Assembly: GCA_039621445.1 (NCBI GenBank)
Contig: CP154956.1
Coordinates: forward strand, 17,365,562-17,429,561
Origin: Euglena gracilis
Lineage: Eukaryota; Euglenida; Euglenophyceae; Euglenales
DNA: 64,000 bases
Reading direction: 5' to 3'
Both the position numbers and the translations under genes were made by a program. Shown one piece after another: positions 31,420 through 60,178 of the stretch (positions within the stretch are counted from its first letter, which is position 1; the number at the start of each line of letters is the position of its first letter). The notes beneath the pieces are model-generated. The model saw nothing but the letters and a program-made list of their open reading frames with translations. It made no database searches and was not told where the DNA came from.

Positions 31420-31825
31420 TTGTGTGAGGGCGTTGGGGGTCTGAAGGGACCCGTGCCACGATTCTATGAGCTGGTTGTTGACTTCGTTCGCTCCTCTCGT
31501 GATGCTGCGTCCTCCCTGGCTTTCATTTCGCACACGCGCCAAACCGAAAAAGTTCCATTTGGGAGACAGCTGCGGCACCCTCACTGTCAGGTGCCTGGGG
31601 GGGCCAAAGAGACCAAGGCTGTCATCGTCGAGGACCTGAATCGGAGATTTCCCTTCCGAAAGGTATCTGCCATCAAATGCCACAGAACACACTCAACTGA
31701 GAATCAAAAAAAATACATAAAAGGGGAGAAAACTGTAATACATATTCTAAAATTGGATCCACCACATCCCGTCCAGAAAAGCTACCATATTGCGCAACCA
31801 GTTGGGACCAGCAAGTCATATCGGA
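31420..31825 (+). other. Unassigned coding-like open segment
   Basis: The + frame 31441-31680 stays open with balanced composition (RFYELVVDFVRSSRDAASSL, then AVIVEDLNRRFPFRKV) unlike the surrounding low-complexity DNA. No family is recognised. It could be an exon of a transposon-borne gene or a decayed insert. It lies just downstream of the MFS stop codon on the opposite strand. Confidence 0.25.
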
Positions 31826-46430
<14,605 letters not shown>

Positions 46431-46443
46431 NNNNNNNNNNNNN
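46431..46443. other. Assembly gap (13 N)
   Basis: A run of 13 N. MFS exon 1 abuts its left side and the 3' part of the cytochrome b5 intron its right side, so two unrelated loci meet here. Confidence 0.99.
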
Positions 46444-46531
46444 GCCAAGAATTTGTCGTTTTGGAGCCTGTATTGGCTCATTTGTCAGCCCCCTCCCCCC
46501 CTCCCACCTGCCACAAAAGACCCTGCTCGCA

Positions 46532-46623
46532 ACCACTCCCGGGCCGCACGGGCCCTCCTTGCGAAAATGCGGGTCGCCAAGCTGGTCACCAGCGTGCCAA
46601 AGGTCCGAGGGCTGGAGGAGTGA
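46532..46623 (+). CDS. Cytochrome b5 exon 2, second copy
   Basis: Identical in sequence and phase to 2934-3025. Its exon 1 is not present because the copy starts within the intron, right after the gap; as placed here it cannot make the domain. Confidence 0.8.
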
Positions 46624-47384
46624 TGTGCATCGCCCGCCACCTCACCCCCCCTCTGCTCTCCGCTTCCCCATCCAATGCGCTTTGCTTTTTTTCAAAACGG
46701 AAAGTTTTTGTTCAGAATGGGATTGAAGTTTTTGTTTGTGCTGTTCCCGCTTAGCTGGAATCAAGTGTTTGCAGGAGGGATGGTCCAGATTGAGAGCCAA
46801 ATTTTTCTGCGTGCAAGAATTTTTCCCAACTCAGCAATATTTGCCGCGCGCACACACATATGCAGACATGCACCTCTGTGCCCATGGCATACAGGGAGTG
46901 TACACACATGTGTTCTCCTAGGGGAGGGTTTATTGGCATTGACACTTGGCACATTATAATGATGAAATGGATGGTTTTTTTAATGGTTTCTCTGCTACTG
47001 TGCAGCACAAAGGCAAAGCAGTGAAAGCTTTTGACCCCTCTGGCCCACCGCATGACTTCATCGCCTAGCCATGACCCCCGCTCAAGCTCTGATGTGCTCC
47101 CCACACTGCTCCTTTTGTTTGAAATAATTCTTTGATTATACCCCAGGAAGTTGTCACACTTTAAACTGTTAAAGACGGCTAAAAGGTTGTCACCTGCCCA
47201 CCTGGAAGTGGTCACCTCGGCCATGTCGGGACGTCATGTTGAAAAAATTGATCGCATCATAAAATCATTTTTTAACAGATTTTCAGCAGATTTTTCAAAA
47301 ATTTGGCATGCACCAGATGCAAGAGCGACCCCCCCCTCCAACTCAGGCTTAATTTTAAGTTGGTGCCGACCCCACCCGGGGGGG

Positions 47385-47499
47385 GTTCCTGCCTGGTGTA
47401 AGGGGTCCCTGGCAACTCACCACAGCAAACTGGTCCAGAAGCGAAGTTAGCGCCGGCCATAAACAGACAGACAAGAAGCCTTACTGCCACTAAGGGGGA
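47385..47499 (+). repeat. Dispersed repeat family B, truncated (copy of 3786-3900)
   Basis: Same truncated family B segment as in the first block. Confidence 0.6.
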
Positions 47500-48022
47500 C
47501 CACCCACGCATGCTGTGGGGCCACGTGCTCACATGGCAGCCAGAAGCGGTGACCGCACACCATTCAATTTTTGGTGATGTTTGGCAGTGGTGGGAACGTC
47601 GCCAAAGCGAGGGTGCCCATGGCCCTGACAGGTTTGGCGGGAAATTTCTGAAGTTTGGCCAGACATTGGGGTTTTCTGTGCAATAATTTCCTTTTACAAA
47701 TTTTGGGGGGAAATTCGGAAATAAGAATGCTCTGCAATATGGCTGAAATCAGGGGTTGTTTCTTAGTCGTGGACCCGGGGGGGGGTCCGGCTGAGCATTG
47801 GTGTAGAAATTGGGGGGGGGGCGACCTCCCCCCCCCCGAGACTTTTTCGCCCCCAATAATTTTTTTGACTCAGATTTTTTTGCCCCCTCCCCCAAGAAAA
47901 ATTTACCCTCCAAAATTTTTTTACTATTCTCCTTTGCAGATCAATGAAAAACTTTTCTCCCATTAAGAACTCAACTTTTCCTTGAACTTTTGGGTGTTTT
48001 TGCTGGGACATCGCTGCCATCT

Positions 48023-48410
48023 TACCGCCCTTCGGGTGGCAAAACAAGTCCAGAACTCATGGGTCGGTGAGGACGAAAGTCTTCCTTGTTTTTAATTTGG
48101 GGTTGTTGTTTGTGAATTTTTCCACTGTTGTCTCGCCGCCCTTCGGGCGGCAACAGGAAACACATGTATCTTGACTTGGCTTCCAACGTTCAAATTTTGG
48201 GGGAAGGTTTTTGGAAAATTGCATACCCCCCCCCCCTTATTGTCCCACCGACCTGCCCCCGGGAGGCCCGATCGGACAATAAGGGGGGGGGGGACAATAA
48301 GGGGGTACCAAAGGAATTTCATTGGCCGGGCCAAAAAATCCCCCGTCGGCCGGGGCCCAGGGACAATAAGGGGGGGGGGGTACCGTCCAGCCGCCCTTCG
48401 GGCCGCAATC
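48023..48410. repeat. CCGCCCTTCGGG hairpins and poly(C) foldback, second copy
   Basis: Counterpart of 4424-4810, including the CTTATTGTCC-ended foldback at 48221-48384. Confidence 0.6.
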
Positions 48411-49054
48411 GATCAAAACGGCTCTTTCTTCGCATTTCGCACTTGTTGAATAGCTGTCGCTTTGGTGTCTGGGTGCCTGCCCCAGAGGCACCTGGTTGCC
48501 CCTTGGCCACCCTTGTGGCCAGCAGGGAAAATGGGGGGAGCGAGGGGAAGACAGAGGGAATCCCCGCGGAGACCTGCAGCCGAAAACGCAACTCCGATGC
48601 TTTTGCAGGGGTGCATGGCGCTTTGTGCGACCACCCGGGGGATATGGCAGGGGGGTCTTCAGGCTCGCCGGCCTAGAAGGACTGACTGCACCCCCAGCAA
48701 CCCAACCCCAAAGGGGAAGCCAGCAGAGAGAGCAGAGAGGGACCCACCTGTGACCGCCCAAACCAACCCTGGACAGGGCACGGAGCGCGGGTGCCAGTAT
48801 GTAAGGAACTGCTGGTACCCAGTAGCACACTACCCACCCGCCACCCGCCCTAAGGCCGGGATTTGGTGACCCAGGCCTGCTGACACTGCAGGACTGTGAG
48901 GCCACATTGGAATTTTCAAGTCATGGCGTTGTGCCTGCATCATGCATCCCCCACACAGAAAAGTGGGAAGAGGGCAGGAGGCAAGAGCAGGACTGGGGCA
49001 CAAAGCTGTCGACCCACCCACAGGAACCACGCCAACCACACAAGGTGAGTGCAT

Positions 49055-49208
49055 GTCCCTACAGCGCTGAAATTAGACCAGAGTTGCTCACCCGGCCAGG
49101 GGGAGCTGGTATAAGGGTCCCTGGCCACTCAACACACAAACTGGGCCTGTGGGCCAGAAGCGAAGTTAGCGCAGATAAACAGACAAGAAGCCTTCGTGCA
49201 ACTAAGGG
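49055..49208 (+). repeat. Dispersed repeat family B (copy of 5456-5612)
   Basis: Lacks CAGC relative to the first copy in the ACACACAGCAAACTGG stretch; otherwise the same. Confidence 0.6.
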
Positions 49209-50008
49209 GGTTCCTGCTTGGGCAGGCACTCCAAGGCACCCAAGTCCCACCCCCCAGGGGGGGGGGGGTTGGGGTCCCAGCAAATGTGGAATCCCAACTT
49301 TTGGTTACCTCAGCCTCCGCGGAGGCTGGTTACCCTAGAGCCTCCGCGGAGGCAACCAGTTTTGTAACGTGGGCCATGTCTGAAAAAAAGAGAAATATTT
49401 TACGGGTTGACGCCAACCCCCCCCCACGCCCCTCCCCATTGCCCCCACACTAATCCCATTTGCCATTTACACCATGTCCGCCAAACTTGTTCAAAACCAT
49501 TAATCCATTTGCCGCAAAAACGACACGTCCGCCTGATTTTGCTTTTATCGTTTACCCATTCAAGCCCTGCGTCTGCTGTGGGGACCGGCACCCTCCCAAT
49601 CGGGCTTTGATGTGGCTTTTTTCACATCCTGACATCCTGCAAGCACCCGGCCCCCGCTCCGCCCTGGGTGCCCCCGAGGCCTCCACCCCCCCTCCTCTGT
49701 CGTGGTGGCCCCCGGCCCACCGCCGGCGCCATTCAGATCTCCGGGCGCTGGCCGGTCGGCTGTCCGTCGGGTACCCCAACTGAGATTGGAACGATAGGTG
49801 CACAAAATATTTCCAACAATATTTGTCTCTGTCGTGGAGTTTGTTGCATGTCAGCTCGCTTGGGAGTTAGCTTGGAATGGAAAGCAAAGGGGGACTCTTG
49901 GCATCATCCTCTCGTGAACGTCCAGCATGTCCGTGCCACACATGCCACACCAGTGGTTGAGACATAGAATAGTGATGTATCTTGGGGAAAGGGTAAATCC
50001 CCCCACAT

Positions 50009-50397
50009 TAAACCCCCCCACCACTTATAACCCCCCCCCCCACCTAAAACCCCCCCCCTCGGGCCGCCCAACCAAACCGGGACCTATAACCCCCCCCCCC
50101 CCCTCAGGGAAGAAAAATGAAAGCCGCCGGGGACGATTTTTTCGGCCGCAAAACCACTCAAAAACTGATTTTTTTGACAATTTTTTCAGACCGACCATCA
50201 TCAAAAATGCCATTTTTGACCAAAATTGTCAAAAATGGCCAATTTTGGGGGTTTTCGGGGTCATTTTTGGCGGTCGGATTTTCACCAACAATTCCGGGAC
50301 CTATAACCCCCCCCCACCTATAACCCCCCCCCCCTTCGGCTGACCAACCAAACCGGATCCTATAAACCCCGGGGGGTTTATAAGTGGGGGGGGGTTA
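50009..50397. repeat. Poly(C)/poly(G) foldback family C, second copy
   Basis: Counterpart of 6412-6802 with homopolymer-length differences. Confidence 0.6.
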
Positions 50398-51952
50398 GGC
50401 CCGACGTTCATTTTTTGGGGTCCGTTGCTGAAAATCCCAAGGGGGGTCTTGTTTTTGGGGGGGGGGTCCACTCTTTGGATTTTTTGGGGGGCAATTTTTG
50501 GTTGAAACCCCAATCCATCCAGTTTGGTGTTAATTTGTGTGTTTTCGGGGGGGAGGGGATGGTAGACAAACAAAAAGGAATGCATACCCTCCCCTTCTCC
50601 TCAGGTGACAACTCTTTTCCCCGCTCTTGTTCCCATAGGGTGGGTGTGAGATTTTAGTTGAATAGTATTGCAGTACCCAGTCCCTCCCCAGGAAGCTGTC
50701 ATTTTGGGCCAGTAGTTGTAGACATGTCAAGCTATGACGACTTTCTGGTTTTTGGAGTGGGATCAGAAGAACAGGTGCCCAAAATTGTTAGGATCTGGAC
50801 TGAATTGGAAACCATGTTGTAATAAGCCATGCACCGTCTCTTTCTCCGCGCCATTCTCTTTTATGGTGGTTCGGGGAGGTCTTATTTAGATTCATGGCAG
50901 GGTTCGATGCTCCTCAAACCCTGACCCCATGTGCAGAGACCAGTCTTGCATAACCAATAAACCCCTTGTCAAAATGTTTTCAATTTCGGAATTATTTTTT
51001 AAATTTTCTTTTTGCATTTCCCCCCCCAAAAACATCCTCACAGCATTTCTAAAAGCTTGGTGTAAGTGCAAATCTGTTGGGGCATAATTCTCCACAATTA
51101 ATAATTACCGTGCTCCAGAGGTTTTTCTTTTTCTTGGGCAGCCTTGCAACTTTTTCCCAGTCATATGTTCCCCCCCTTCATCCCTTTGTCTCAGCACCAC
51201 CCCACCCACCAACCTGTATTTTACCCACATCAATACCTTCCTGGTCAATGCCAGTCAATGCCCACCTTTTTCGGGTGGGAGGTAGCATGCTATTGTCCAG
51301 GGGTGGTCAGATGGTGGTGGATGTTGCATCGTGGCAACTGGTGGTTTTTGGGTTTGCCCCCCCCCGGAATGTGGCCAAAGTGATCCCTCAATGCTAAAGT
51401 GCTCAAATTTTCTCTCGAAAAATGCATAATTTTGAGCAATTGTGTGGGGGAGGACTGAGAATCAATTTTTTTTTGTGGCAGTGGATGGTTGCTCTTCGTC
51501 AGTGCCTCCACCCCCCTTGTCCAGCAACTGGCCGAGTCCAATGACCACCCCCCTGGTTAGACGGTCCTTCTTTGATGCAATGTTTGTTCTGTAAGTATGG
51601 GAATAATGTGTCATGTATTGTTTATTTCTCTTGCTTTATTTCGCTTTATTTTTCCATTTTTTTGCAGAAAAAAATGGCTCAAAAGAACAAAAATGGCAAA
51701 AAAAGGTAAAAGGCACAGCAAAAAAATGGCTGAACATGCCAAAAAAAATCGTGAGAGAAATGGCCAATGGCCCCAAAGAACAGGACAGATTATCCAAGAT
51801 GGCTAAGATTGATTGTGACAAAAGGATTAGTTGCTACAATTTGGCTGGAAATTGTCAAGAAAAAAAATCCAAATGTGGTCAAAAAAATAGCCAAAAGTGG
51901 GTATGGGTATGATCTCCATTAGGTGCATTGGATAGTGGCGGATAAATAGCGG

Positions 51953-52190
51953 AACACCTGAAAATTTTGTGGGTCATACCCAACCCCAGCCCCAAAACCT
52001 CTGCCAACCCGGTGTGTGCACATGAGCATGCCCTGCCCCACGCAGCAGTGCCCCAGCAGCTCCCCCAACGCCTTCCAGTGAGAGCAACTACCAGCACAAC
52101 TAGTACAACTACTAGTTGCCCCTACTACCACATGGGCTGGCATAGGCTTTGGGGCTGGGGTTGGGTATGACCCACATAATTTTCAGGTGT
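51953..52190. mobile_element. MITE with ~50-bp inverted repeats, second copy
   Basis: Counterpart of 8356-8596; one ACT unit shorter in the spacer. Confidence 0.7.
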
Positions 52191-52715
52191 GCCATTATTA
52201 ATGCCCCTAATAGTTGTGGACCAACCCCTCTCTGCGTAACTGAGGGGGCGGTGATTTCGACAAAGCGACCATTTTGGGCAAAAGCGGCCAAAAAAAATGC
52301 CGCTTTTCGCCCAGAATGGTCGCTTTGTTGAAGCCGCCTCCACCTCATGCTGACAGGGGTTGGTACCTCGCATTAATCAAAGATGGTGTCCGGTGCTGCT
52401 CACTGCAACATGGGCTTCTTCGGCCCCTTGCAGGGATTTTTTTAAGTTTGGACCCCCGGCAGGGGGGGGGCAAAATATGCACCGTGCAGTTTTTGCAGTT
52501 TTTTGCAGTTTTTACGTTTTTGGTTTTTTGCAGTTTTTTGCAGTTTTTTGCGGTTTTTTGCAGTTTTTTTCCCCTCAAATAAGGCACATGTGCATTTTTT
52601 TGCAGTTTTCAGTTTTTGAAAAAGTTGAAAACATATGTTTTGATGTGCTCCAAGGCTAGAGGGTTTCAAAAAGAACATCAATGCAATTCCATCACATGTT
52701 TTGGACAGCCACAAA

Positions 52716-54477
52716 ATGAGTGATGATGATCAAATATTGGTTATTGAGGACGTTCACCAGGATGCTGGTGATGGTGGAGAAGGGGCTGCTGACAAAAGTG
52801 AAGGTACCAATGAAGGAGGTGAGAAAGACGAAAAATCCCAAAGGATCTTGAAGAAAAGGAATTACGGTGTGTTGGTTACTCCAGGAACCCGAGCAAAGCA
52901 GTTTCCAAGTGGGGTGTATGAAGTCCGTGGTGATTCCATGTGGTGTGCATATCCTCCTCCTCCTGGTTGTGAAAATTCTTTTTTTAAGGTGTGTCACCTG
53001 CCAGAAGCCAGTGAAAAAAAAAAAAAAAAATATTGCACAAGAACATTTGGGTACCAAGTCCCATTTGAACAACACAGCGAGGGATAAGAAGCGGAAGCTG
53101 GAAAACCCAAGCCCAAGAACTGCAACAGATTCTGTGTCATCCTCCAATCCTTTGGTGTGAATGCACATACATTGTTGAAATGTTCTCATCCTTTTGTTTT
53201 GTAGGACGCACAGATTTGTCCTGAACGACAAAAAGTCCAAGCTGATCTGAAGAAGATGTTGTCAGCACGGCATACAATACAAGGTTGATTTTCCTGGGGG
53301 GGGGCACGTGCATTTATGTTCCCCTGCCTTTTAGAAGCTCGAGACAACGTTGTTGCAGCATTCCACGCAGCTGGGATTCCATTGAAGAAGCTTCAACATC
53401 CATCTATTCAAGGTTTATTGGGTACAATTTCAAACCTATCTGGTTGTTACCCAAAGGATGACAAGAATTGGAAGGTCTTTCTGTTCTTCTCTCTTCTTGC
53501 TCTTGGAGTGCATTGTGCGTTGATAGATGAAGTCACCACACAAAGATCACAGCCACCACACATTTCTTGCTTCTCACAGGACTCAAACCCCCGGGTGCTT
53601 CAGCGCCACATTGCGGCCATTCGTGATCGTTTGCGCGATTTAGACGTGTGTGTTTGCTTCGATGAGTGGACGGACAAGAGGGGCAAGACGGCTTTGAACA
53701 TCGTCATATGGCCATCTCGTGGACGTGCGCTCTTGAGTGACGTCATCTTCCTTGAATGCATGATCCAGGGTTTCGTTTCAGAACCAAAAGCAGTATTTTC
53801 TCTTTTGATCTTACCGACACCGCCTACTTCAAATGTGTTGCAAAGCAAGGAAACCAAGCTCCAACTGGTAGTCTGAGCTTGCACCAACCCCTATTACGCC
53901 GTTTGTTTTTGACCTTGTTGTGGATGTGCGAGATGCATTCTTTGAGTTGGCAAAAGAAAAGAGCACCTTTTCACCACGTGTTGAACAAATTCTGACTCAA
54001 TTCAAGGATCCGAAGGGTTTTCGAGATGTATTCCGGTTGTCTGCCAAGAGGGCTTATGAATACATTGATCGATTCATGGCAAACCACAAAGATCAATGGG
54101 CGTTTTACAAACAAGCTCGTATTTTGAACCCAATGAATTTGGGTGAGATGGACCACGACATTTCCAATTACAAAATGTTGAATCTTCCTGAAGCCGATGA
54201 AGAGTTTTTGATTGAATGGCGTCGGTATTGTCGAGTGGAAGAAAACACAACAACTGTTCCGGAAAGGTTGGCCCCATTTTGGTTGAAATGACAAGGGAAG
54301 TTTGCTGACCACGTCGCTTTGTTTCTCAACATGCCTGTAACTTCAGCTGAGGTGGAGCGGTCCTTCAGCCTGGCTGGCTGCATTGACACAAAATTGCGCC
54401 ATGCCTTGCCTGATGAGACGCGCAAATTATCCACCATGCTCATGTTCAACGGCGACATTGAGGGCCGATTCCGTTAA
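52716..54477 (+). pseudogene. hAT transposase, second copy
   Basis: Counterpart of 9122-10880 with the same introns, the same in-frame TGA (54289-54291) and the same missing core. Differences: an A-run replaces part of the zinc-finger region (about 53015-53031), removing the clean CVTC...EHLGTKSH spacing, and GACTGGG becomes GTGTGTG near 53646. Decamer arrays flank it at 52486-52570 and 54656-54730. Confidence 0.75.
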
Positions 54478-54744
54478 GGACCCTTTGCCGTTTGCTTCTT
54501 GCACGTTTCCAGCTGTGCCGTGCGCTTTCTGATTCGGAACGTCGTTTATGGCATTAGATTGGCCCTTTTGTGCAAATGGAAGATCAATGGTCTCATCCTT
54601 AGTAACTAGCCTGACTCGTTGCACGATGGCTTCCCCAAATGGTTTTTTCTTGCAACGTGCAGTTTTTTGCAGTTTTTTGCAGTTTTTTGCAGTTTTTTGC
54701 AGTTTTTTGCAGTGCAGTTTTTGACCTGCCCGTGTGCAGTTTTT

Positions 54745-55005
54745 GCCCCCCCCCCCCCCCCCGGGGGGGGGGGGGGGGGGGGGGTGGGTCCGGCCGAGCC
54801 CCCCCCCCCCCCCCCCGGGGGGGACCCCCGGAGGGGGGTGGGATATAACTTTTCGGGCCGCAGGCGCCGAAAAAATTCTATTTTTAGCACTTTTCGCAAT
54901 TTTTCGGCCATTTTTTGTGGGTCCCCCGGGACACCCTCCCCCCCCCCCGGGGGGTGGGTGGTGGGGTGTTTCCCCCCCCCGGTCTTAAAAAAAACCCCTG
55001 GCCCC
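54745..55005 (+). repeat. Family E7 repeat, second-copy version
   Basis: Counterpart of 11140-11405 with altered G/C-run lengths and a degraded GGCGCC hairpin (TTCGGGCCGCAGGCGCCG). Confidence 0.6.
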
Positions 55006-58000
55006 CTTGCCAGAGCCTGGTTAGTTTTGCAATATGGAATGAGCCAGAGAAGGGGAAAACCTGCTCTCACAGGATTGGCCTCAATTTTGCACAGCAGCAG
55101 CACTACAGCAGCAGCGGGGGGGGCGCAGGGAGAACACAGGCAATTTGACAGGTCATGCATGACTGATGATTGGTGGAACCTGTTTTTAGATCAAAATTAG
55201 GAGTTTGTATGATTGGGCCTAATAATGGGTCCAATTGGAAATTTGCGACAAAATTTTCCGCAATTTGATTCCCATTTTGACGATAATTCCTATTTTAGGA
55301 GTATTTCAGCATTGCTCTGTGTTTTAAAAGATTGGTCGCAAACCAGGCGTGCGGGACGCGGGGGGGGGGGGGGCGGGGATCAGTGATTGTTCGACAAGGA
55401 GAGGAGGTGGGTATGATCCTGTCAATAAATCGGGGGGGGGGGGGCTTGCTTGGAGAGGAATACTGAGGACAAAAAACTGTATGGAATACCATGACTAGTT
55501 TGCCAACAGAGACCTTGCTGCATTTTGAGGTGGTGATTCCTCCAGGTGGGAGGGAGATGAGGCCACAGAAACTCGCCACCGCCTGAACAGCACAGAGAAC
55601 GCTACGTACAGTCCTGGGCAGTATCCTCCCTGGCCTGGTATAAGTGCTCACCTCCCAACACAGTCTGAACCCCCGCCCCAACACGTCCGCAATGAGGTCA
55701 ATGGGACAGCACATGAAACATTGTCAGCCAGCCTTTTGCAGCTCTCTCCAACATCATGCATAATTTTTATGGGTGTCTCAGTGTTTGTTTGAACTCATTG
55801 CATCGGCACTCCTCGTATGCATCCCTTTTTTTGCACCCTCAGGGAGGTTCGTACACCATTCTCCTGTTCCATTTGTGTGTGTGAGTGTGCAACATGTGGC
55901 CTCTTTTCAACCTCCTCCACAGGTTCATTTTATAACCGTTTATTTGGGGCGTTGCTATGCAGTTTGTGTGGAGTACGTTGCTTTTCGTTGATTGAAAAGC
56001 TGAGCAAGAACTTGGTTGGAACTCTTGCATTTCTTCAGAGATAATTCTGCTTTGGTTGGACCATTTCTGTGCACAGTATTGTGTCTATCATATGGAGGTC
56101 ATCCCGCACAAATCCTATCCCTGGTCAACCCCCCCCTCAAATAAGCCCCATGTTTTTGTTGTTTTGGTCTGTTGCTGGCAGCTTGTTTTTAAAGAAGTGC
56201 ACCACCCTCCGGGGGGTAGTCACCTACGGCCGACCAGGGCCGACTATCATTTCATGATGCCCATGGAAAATGGTGGACAAGGTCTTCCCTGCACAGATTT
56301 TTTGAGTTTTGTGACCCAGAGGGGGAGGGGTTGGACAGGGTTCGATATACGGAGGGCGTACGGGGTTTAGGAGGCCCCCCCCATCCTAGACCAGAGGGGG
56401 ACCCCCCCCCACCTGCCAAGGGGTCCGGACCAAGGGGGGGGGGTACCTGGCCCCCCCAAAAAGGTCAATGTTACGCTTCCGACGCTTTGCGCCGAAAATT
56501 TTTTTTTGCATTCTTGACGTATCTTTGCCCCAAAAATGCCGTTTTGGGGGTCAACAATTATCGGTCACCCAGACCAGCCACTGTTTAGGTGGGGGATGCC
56601 CCCCCCCCCTGCACTGGGGGGGGGGTCCGACCCCCGCCACCGGACCTGATATCGAAGCCTGGGTGGGTGGGTGGGTGGGTGGGTGGGTCCCGGCCCAACC
56701 CCCCTCCCCAGACAGGGTGGGGGATCGGGCCAGGTGGGTACCCCGCCAGAGGCGAGGTTTTCTTCCATTTTTTTTTGGCGCGAAGCGCTGAAAGATTTTT
56801 TTGGACCCCTCCCCAAAGTGGGTCCCCCCGAGCCCCCCCCCCCCCAGGGGTCTGGACCCCCTCTGGATCCTTAAAAAAGTTACTGCTTCCCTGGCCTGTG
56901 GTTTTTGGCCATTTTTGCCACCATTACCCCCCCCCTTTTTGCCCAGCTTTGGCCACTTTTGCCAGTTTTTGTTCATTTCAAGCTCAAGGAAGATGCAGTC
57001 AAGAGGAGAAGCAGGAAGTGACCAGAATTGACCAAAAGTTTTTAGAGGTCGGCAGAAACAGCCTCAAGAACACAAATGGCCAAAAAGCAGTAGAATCAGC
57101 TCCTGGTCGCCCCCCCCCCCCGGGGGGGGGGACGGGTTTTGGGGAAGGTTTTGAGCGTTATAGCATTTTCGGCTCCGTGGCCAAAAATGCTTTAGCCAGG
57201 GTCCAAAACCGACCCCCCCTTTTATGGAGGGTTACAGCAGCCCAATTCCAGCCACCCATTCTGAAAAACCGACCCCCACTATCCCCCCATGGGGGTTAAA
57301 TGAACATATAAACATGCCAGCAGCTGTCATAATGTTATCTTTTGCTGGGGATGATTCAATTGGAAAACAATAAAACATCAACAGAAAAATGCATTTTAAT
57401 GAACAATTTTTTTTAAATTTTGAGCACATTGTTGCAGGACCTATCCCTGCCCTGGGAAATAAGACCCCCGGCTGATCAAGCAAGAATGCACACGTGGCGT
57501 GAGTGCCAAATGAAAATTTTCGGTGTTTTTTGGAACCCTAAAAATGATGATTGTGAAGGTTCGGGTTGATTAAGCAATAATCCAAAAAGGCAACACCCAA
57601 AAATAAATCCCTCCCCATTTGAGGACTGGAGGTGTCCAGCCACCAGGCTTTTTTTAAAAAAAGCCGGGGGGGGGCGCGGAGGCCTAGCAGACCCAAGGGG
57701 GACCTCAACCCCTTGGGGGGTGGGGTTTGCCAAAAAGTGCCCAGGGTCATATGGATATTCTGTGCATACATTTCTGTCCGCCTCTGACGAAAGCAAACTC
57801 AAAAAAAAATGTCTGGCTTTGGGTTCAGTCATTCTTCAGAAGGATGCTTCTGAGCATGATGGAGGGGCATTTTTTCTGGAAAAAGGGGTTTATATTTAGA
57901 ATTGGTGTTTTCTCTCCTCTCAGTATTTTCCAACACCCGCTGCCATACAACCCTCAGACCCTGGCCAGAGACAAACATTGGTTGGTTTGACAACCTGGTG

Positions 58001-59275
58001 GTCAGTGGTAGGGGGTCACCCCTGACCCCTGAGGGGGTAAGGTGGGAGGGAGTCCCCCACCCCTCCATAGTTTCGGAAGGGGTTCCCCCCAACCCCCCCC
58101 CCCTCCTGCCTCCTCTGTGGCCTTCGGGGGCAAAAAAGAATCTTCCGGCACTTTGCGCCAACTCTGCATCTTGAGACTCAATATGAAATTTTGGCAAATG
58201 GCCAAAATTGGTCGAAAAATCGTTGTACCTCGGGCTAAGTGGGGAGTTCCGGAGAAATCAAAATACTGTTTGATGGGGCATTTTAAGGGCTTCAATTTAG
58301 GTCTCCGGACATTTCCTTTGATTCCCCACCATTTTTGAGAAATTTCAGGAAAATTGATTTTTTGAGCCAAAGAAACGGCCGAAATTTTGCACTCAACGGC
58401 GAGGCGACCGAAAACTGGAGGTAGGAGCCCCCCAGTTTTTGAAGGGGGGCCCCCCTCCTCCGAGATTCCCATGCAAGCCCGGGGGGGGGGGTGCAAAGGA
58501 TATGCAGCGCCGCATCATTCCAAGTCAAACACATGCCTGCGCCATCACTCAGCAATAGGCTGGCAAGCCGGTGGCAGAGCCCTGGCGCGTGCTGTCTCTC
58601 AGGGCGGCAGGCATCTAACCCACAACCCCGACACATATTGCAGGCTCACCACACATCTTTTCTTCTTTGCATCCTGGTGTGAGGCAACGGGTGAAATACC
58701 TAAAATGTTTAGCATATGATCAAAATGATCAAAACTGTCCTCCCCGGGAAATTGTGCTCCGCTGACCTCCGCTGACCCACCCACCTATGACTTGTTGAAT
58801 TTTTTTCATTTTTTTGTTTGAGGCACATTTCCCGTGCTGAAAAAAAATTCTTCACATTTCATCTGGCTTCTGATCCTTTTTGGCCACCATTTCAGAAACT
58901 GAGAAACGCATTCATGACCTGCGCCCAAGGGTGTTCAGCCCAAAACGAGACCCTCCATTTGCTTGCAAAGCGGGAATCAAGGTTCCCCTTATTCCATTCG
59001 ACCAGTCTCTGCGGGGGGTGGAGGGGGGTCAGCACCATCCGGTTTACTCCTGGTGGGTGACCTGGTGGTGTCAGAAATTGCCCAGTCAATCAAATCTCCC
59101 CGATTCAACGACAGGCCTCCTGATTGGCAGAATTCCGAGGCAGATTGGGAAATGTATTGGCAGCAGGGGGAGCTTTTTTAGTCGTGTACCCCCCAGGGGG
59201 GGAGGGGTGGGTAGGGTGGGCGGGTCCAGCCCAGCCCCCCGAGGGGGGGAGGAGTGCCAAACGGTAGACTTACCT

Positions 59276-60178
59276 GGGGGGGGGGGGGTAGTGGGTAGTC
59301 GGCCGACTAGTCGGCGGACCAATTGGGTAGTCGGCCGACTACCCACTCTAATGTATTAACGGGTCAAAACCGCCGACTTTTAAGCCCCCCCGGGAAAAAA
59401 CGTTTGTCTAAATCACCTCAACACCAGTCAAAACCCACCCAAATGGCTCCAGAACCCCCCAATTGGGGGTGAATATGCAAAAAAATTGGGGGAAAATGTC
59501 CATTTTGGGCCACTTTTGACAAAAGAACACCCCATTGGATTTTCAAAGTCAAAATTTGCACAAAAAAGGGTCTTATCCCTCCAAGTCTATTGCCAACAAA
59601 GAAGGGATTTTGTTATTTGAGGGGTGCGGGGGGCTCCGCCCCCCCGCCTATGCCAAAGTGAGCCACAAAACCGACTTAGCCCCCGAGTATGTTGCCAACA
59701 CAGAAGGGTTTTTGTTATTTGAGGATCGGATGGGTGGAGGGGGGAGTTTTCTGCATCTCGTGATGCAGAATGCTTGCATTTCTAAAGGATTTTCATGTAA
59801 TCCCTGTTTCATCATTGGTTTTTTCCCCTCCGGACCCCATCAAGGGCCCACCGACCCCCCACCGACCAAAGATTTCCATCTGGGGGTGTTTATTAAGGCG
59901 TAAGACACTTATTTGGACCCATCCGGACCATTTCCGGGTGATTTGGGCCAGCCACAGACCATTTTTATGACCGCCGACTAGCCACCGACTAGTTTGCATT
60001 GGATTTTCTTCATTGGGGGGCTTAAAAGTCGGCGGTTTGGACCCGTTAGTACATTAGAGTGGGTAGTCGGCCGACTCCCACTACCTCCCCCCTCGTCTCG
60101 CCGACTAGCTACCGACCAGGCCTAGTCGGCCGACCAATTGGGTAGCCGGCCGACTACCCACTACCCCCACCCCCCCCA
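59276..60178. mobile_element. Long-TIR AGTCGGCCGACT element, second copy
   Basis: Counterpart of 15671-16571 with the same inverted arms. Confidence 0.7.

Noticed and set aside
30758-31459. 233-residue frame on the - strand
   Set aside because: Crosses G/C runs and repeat sequence, composition-driven, no domain.
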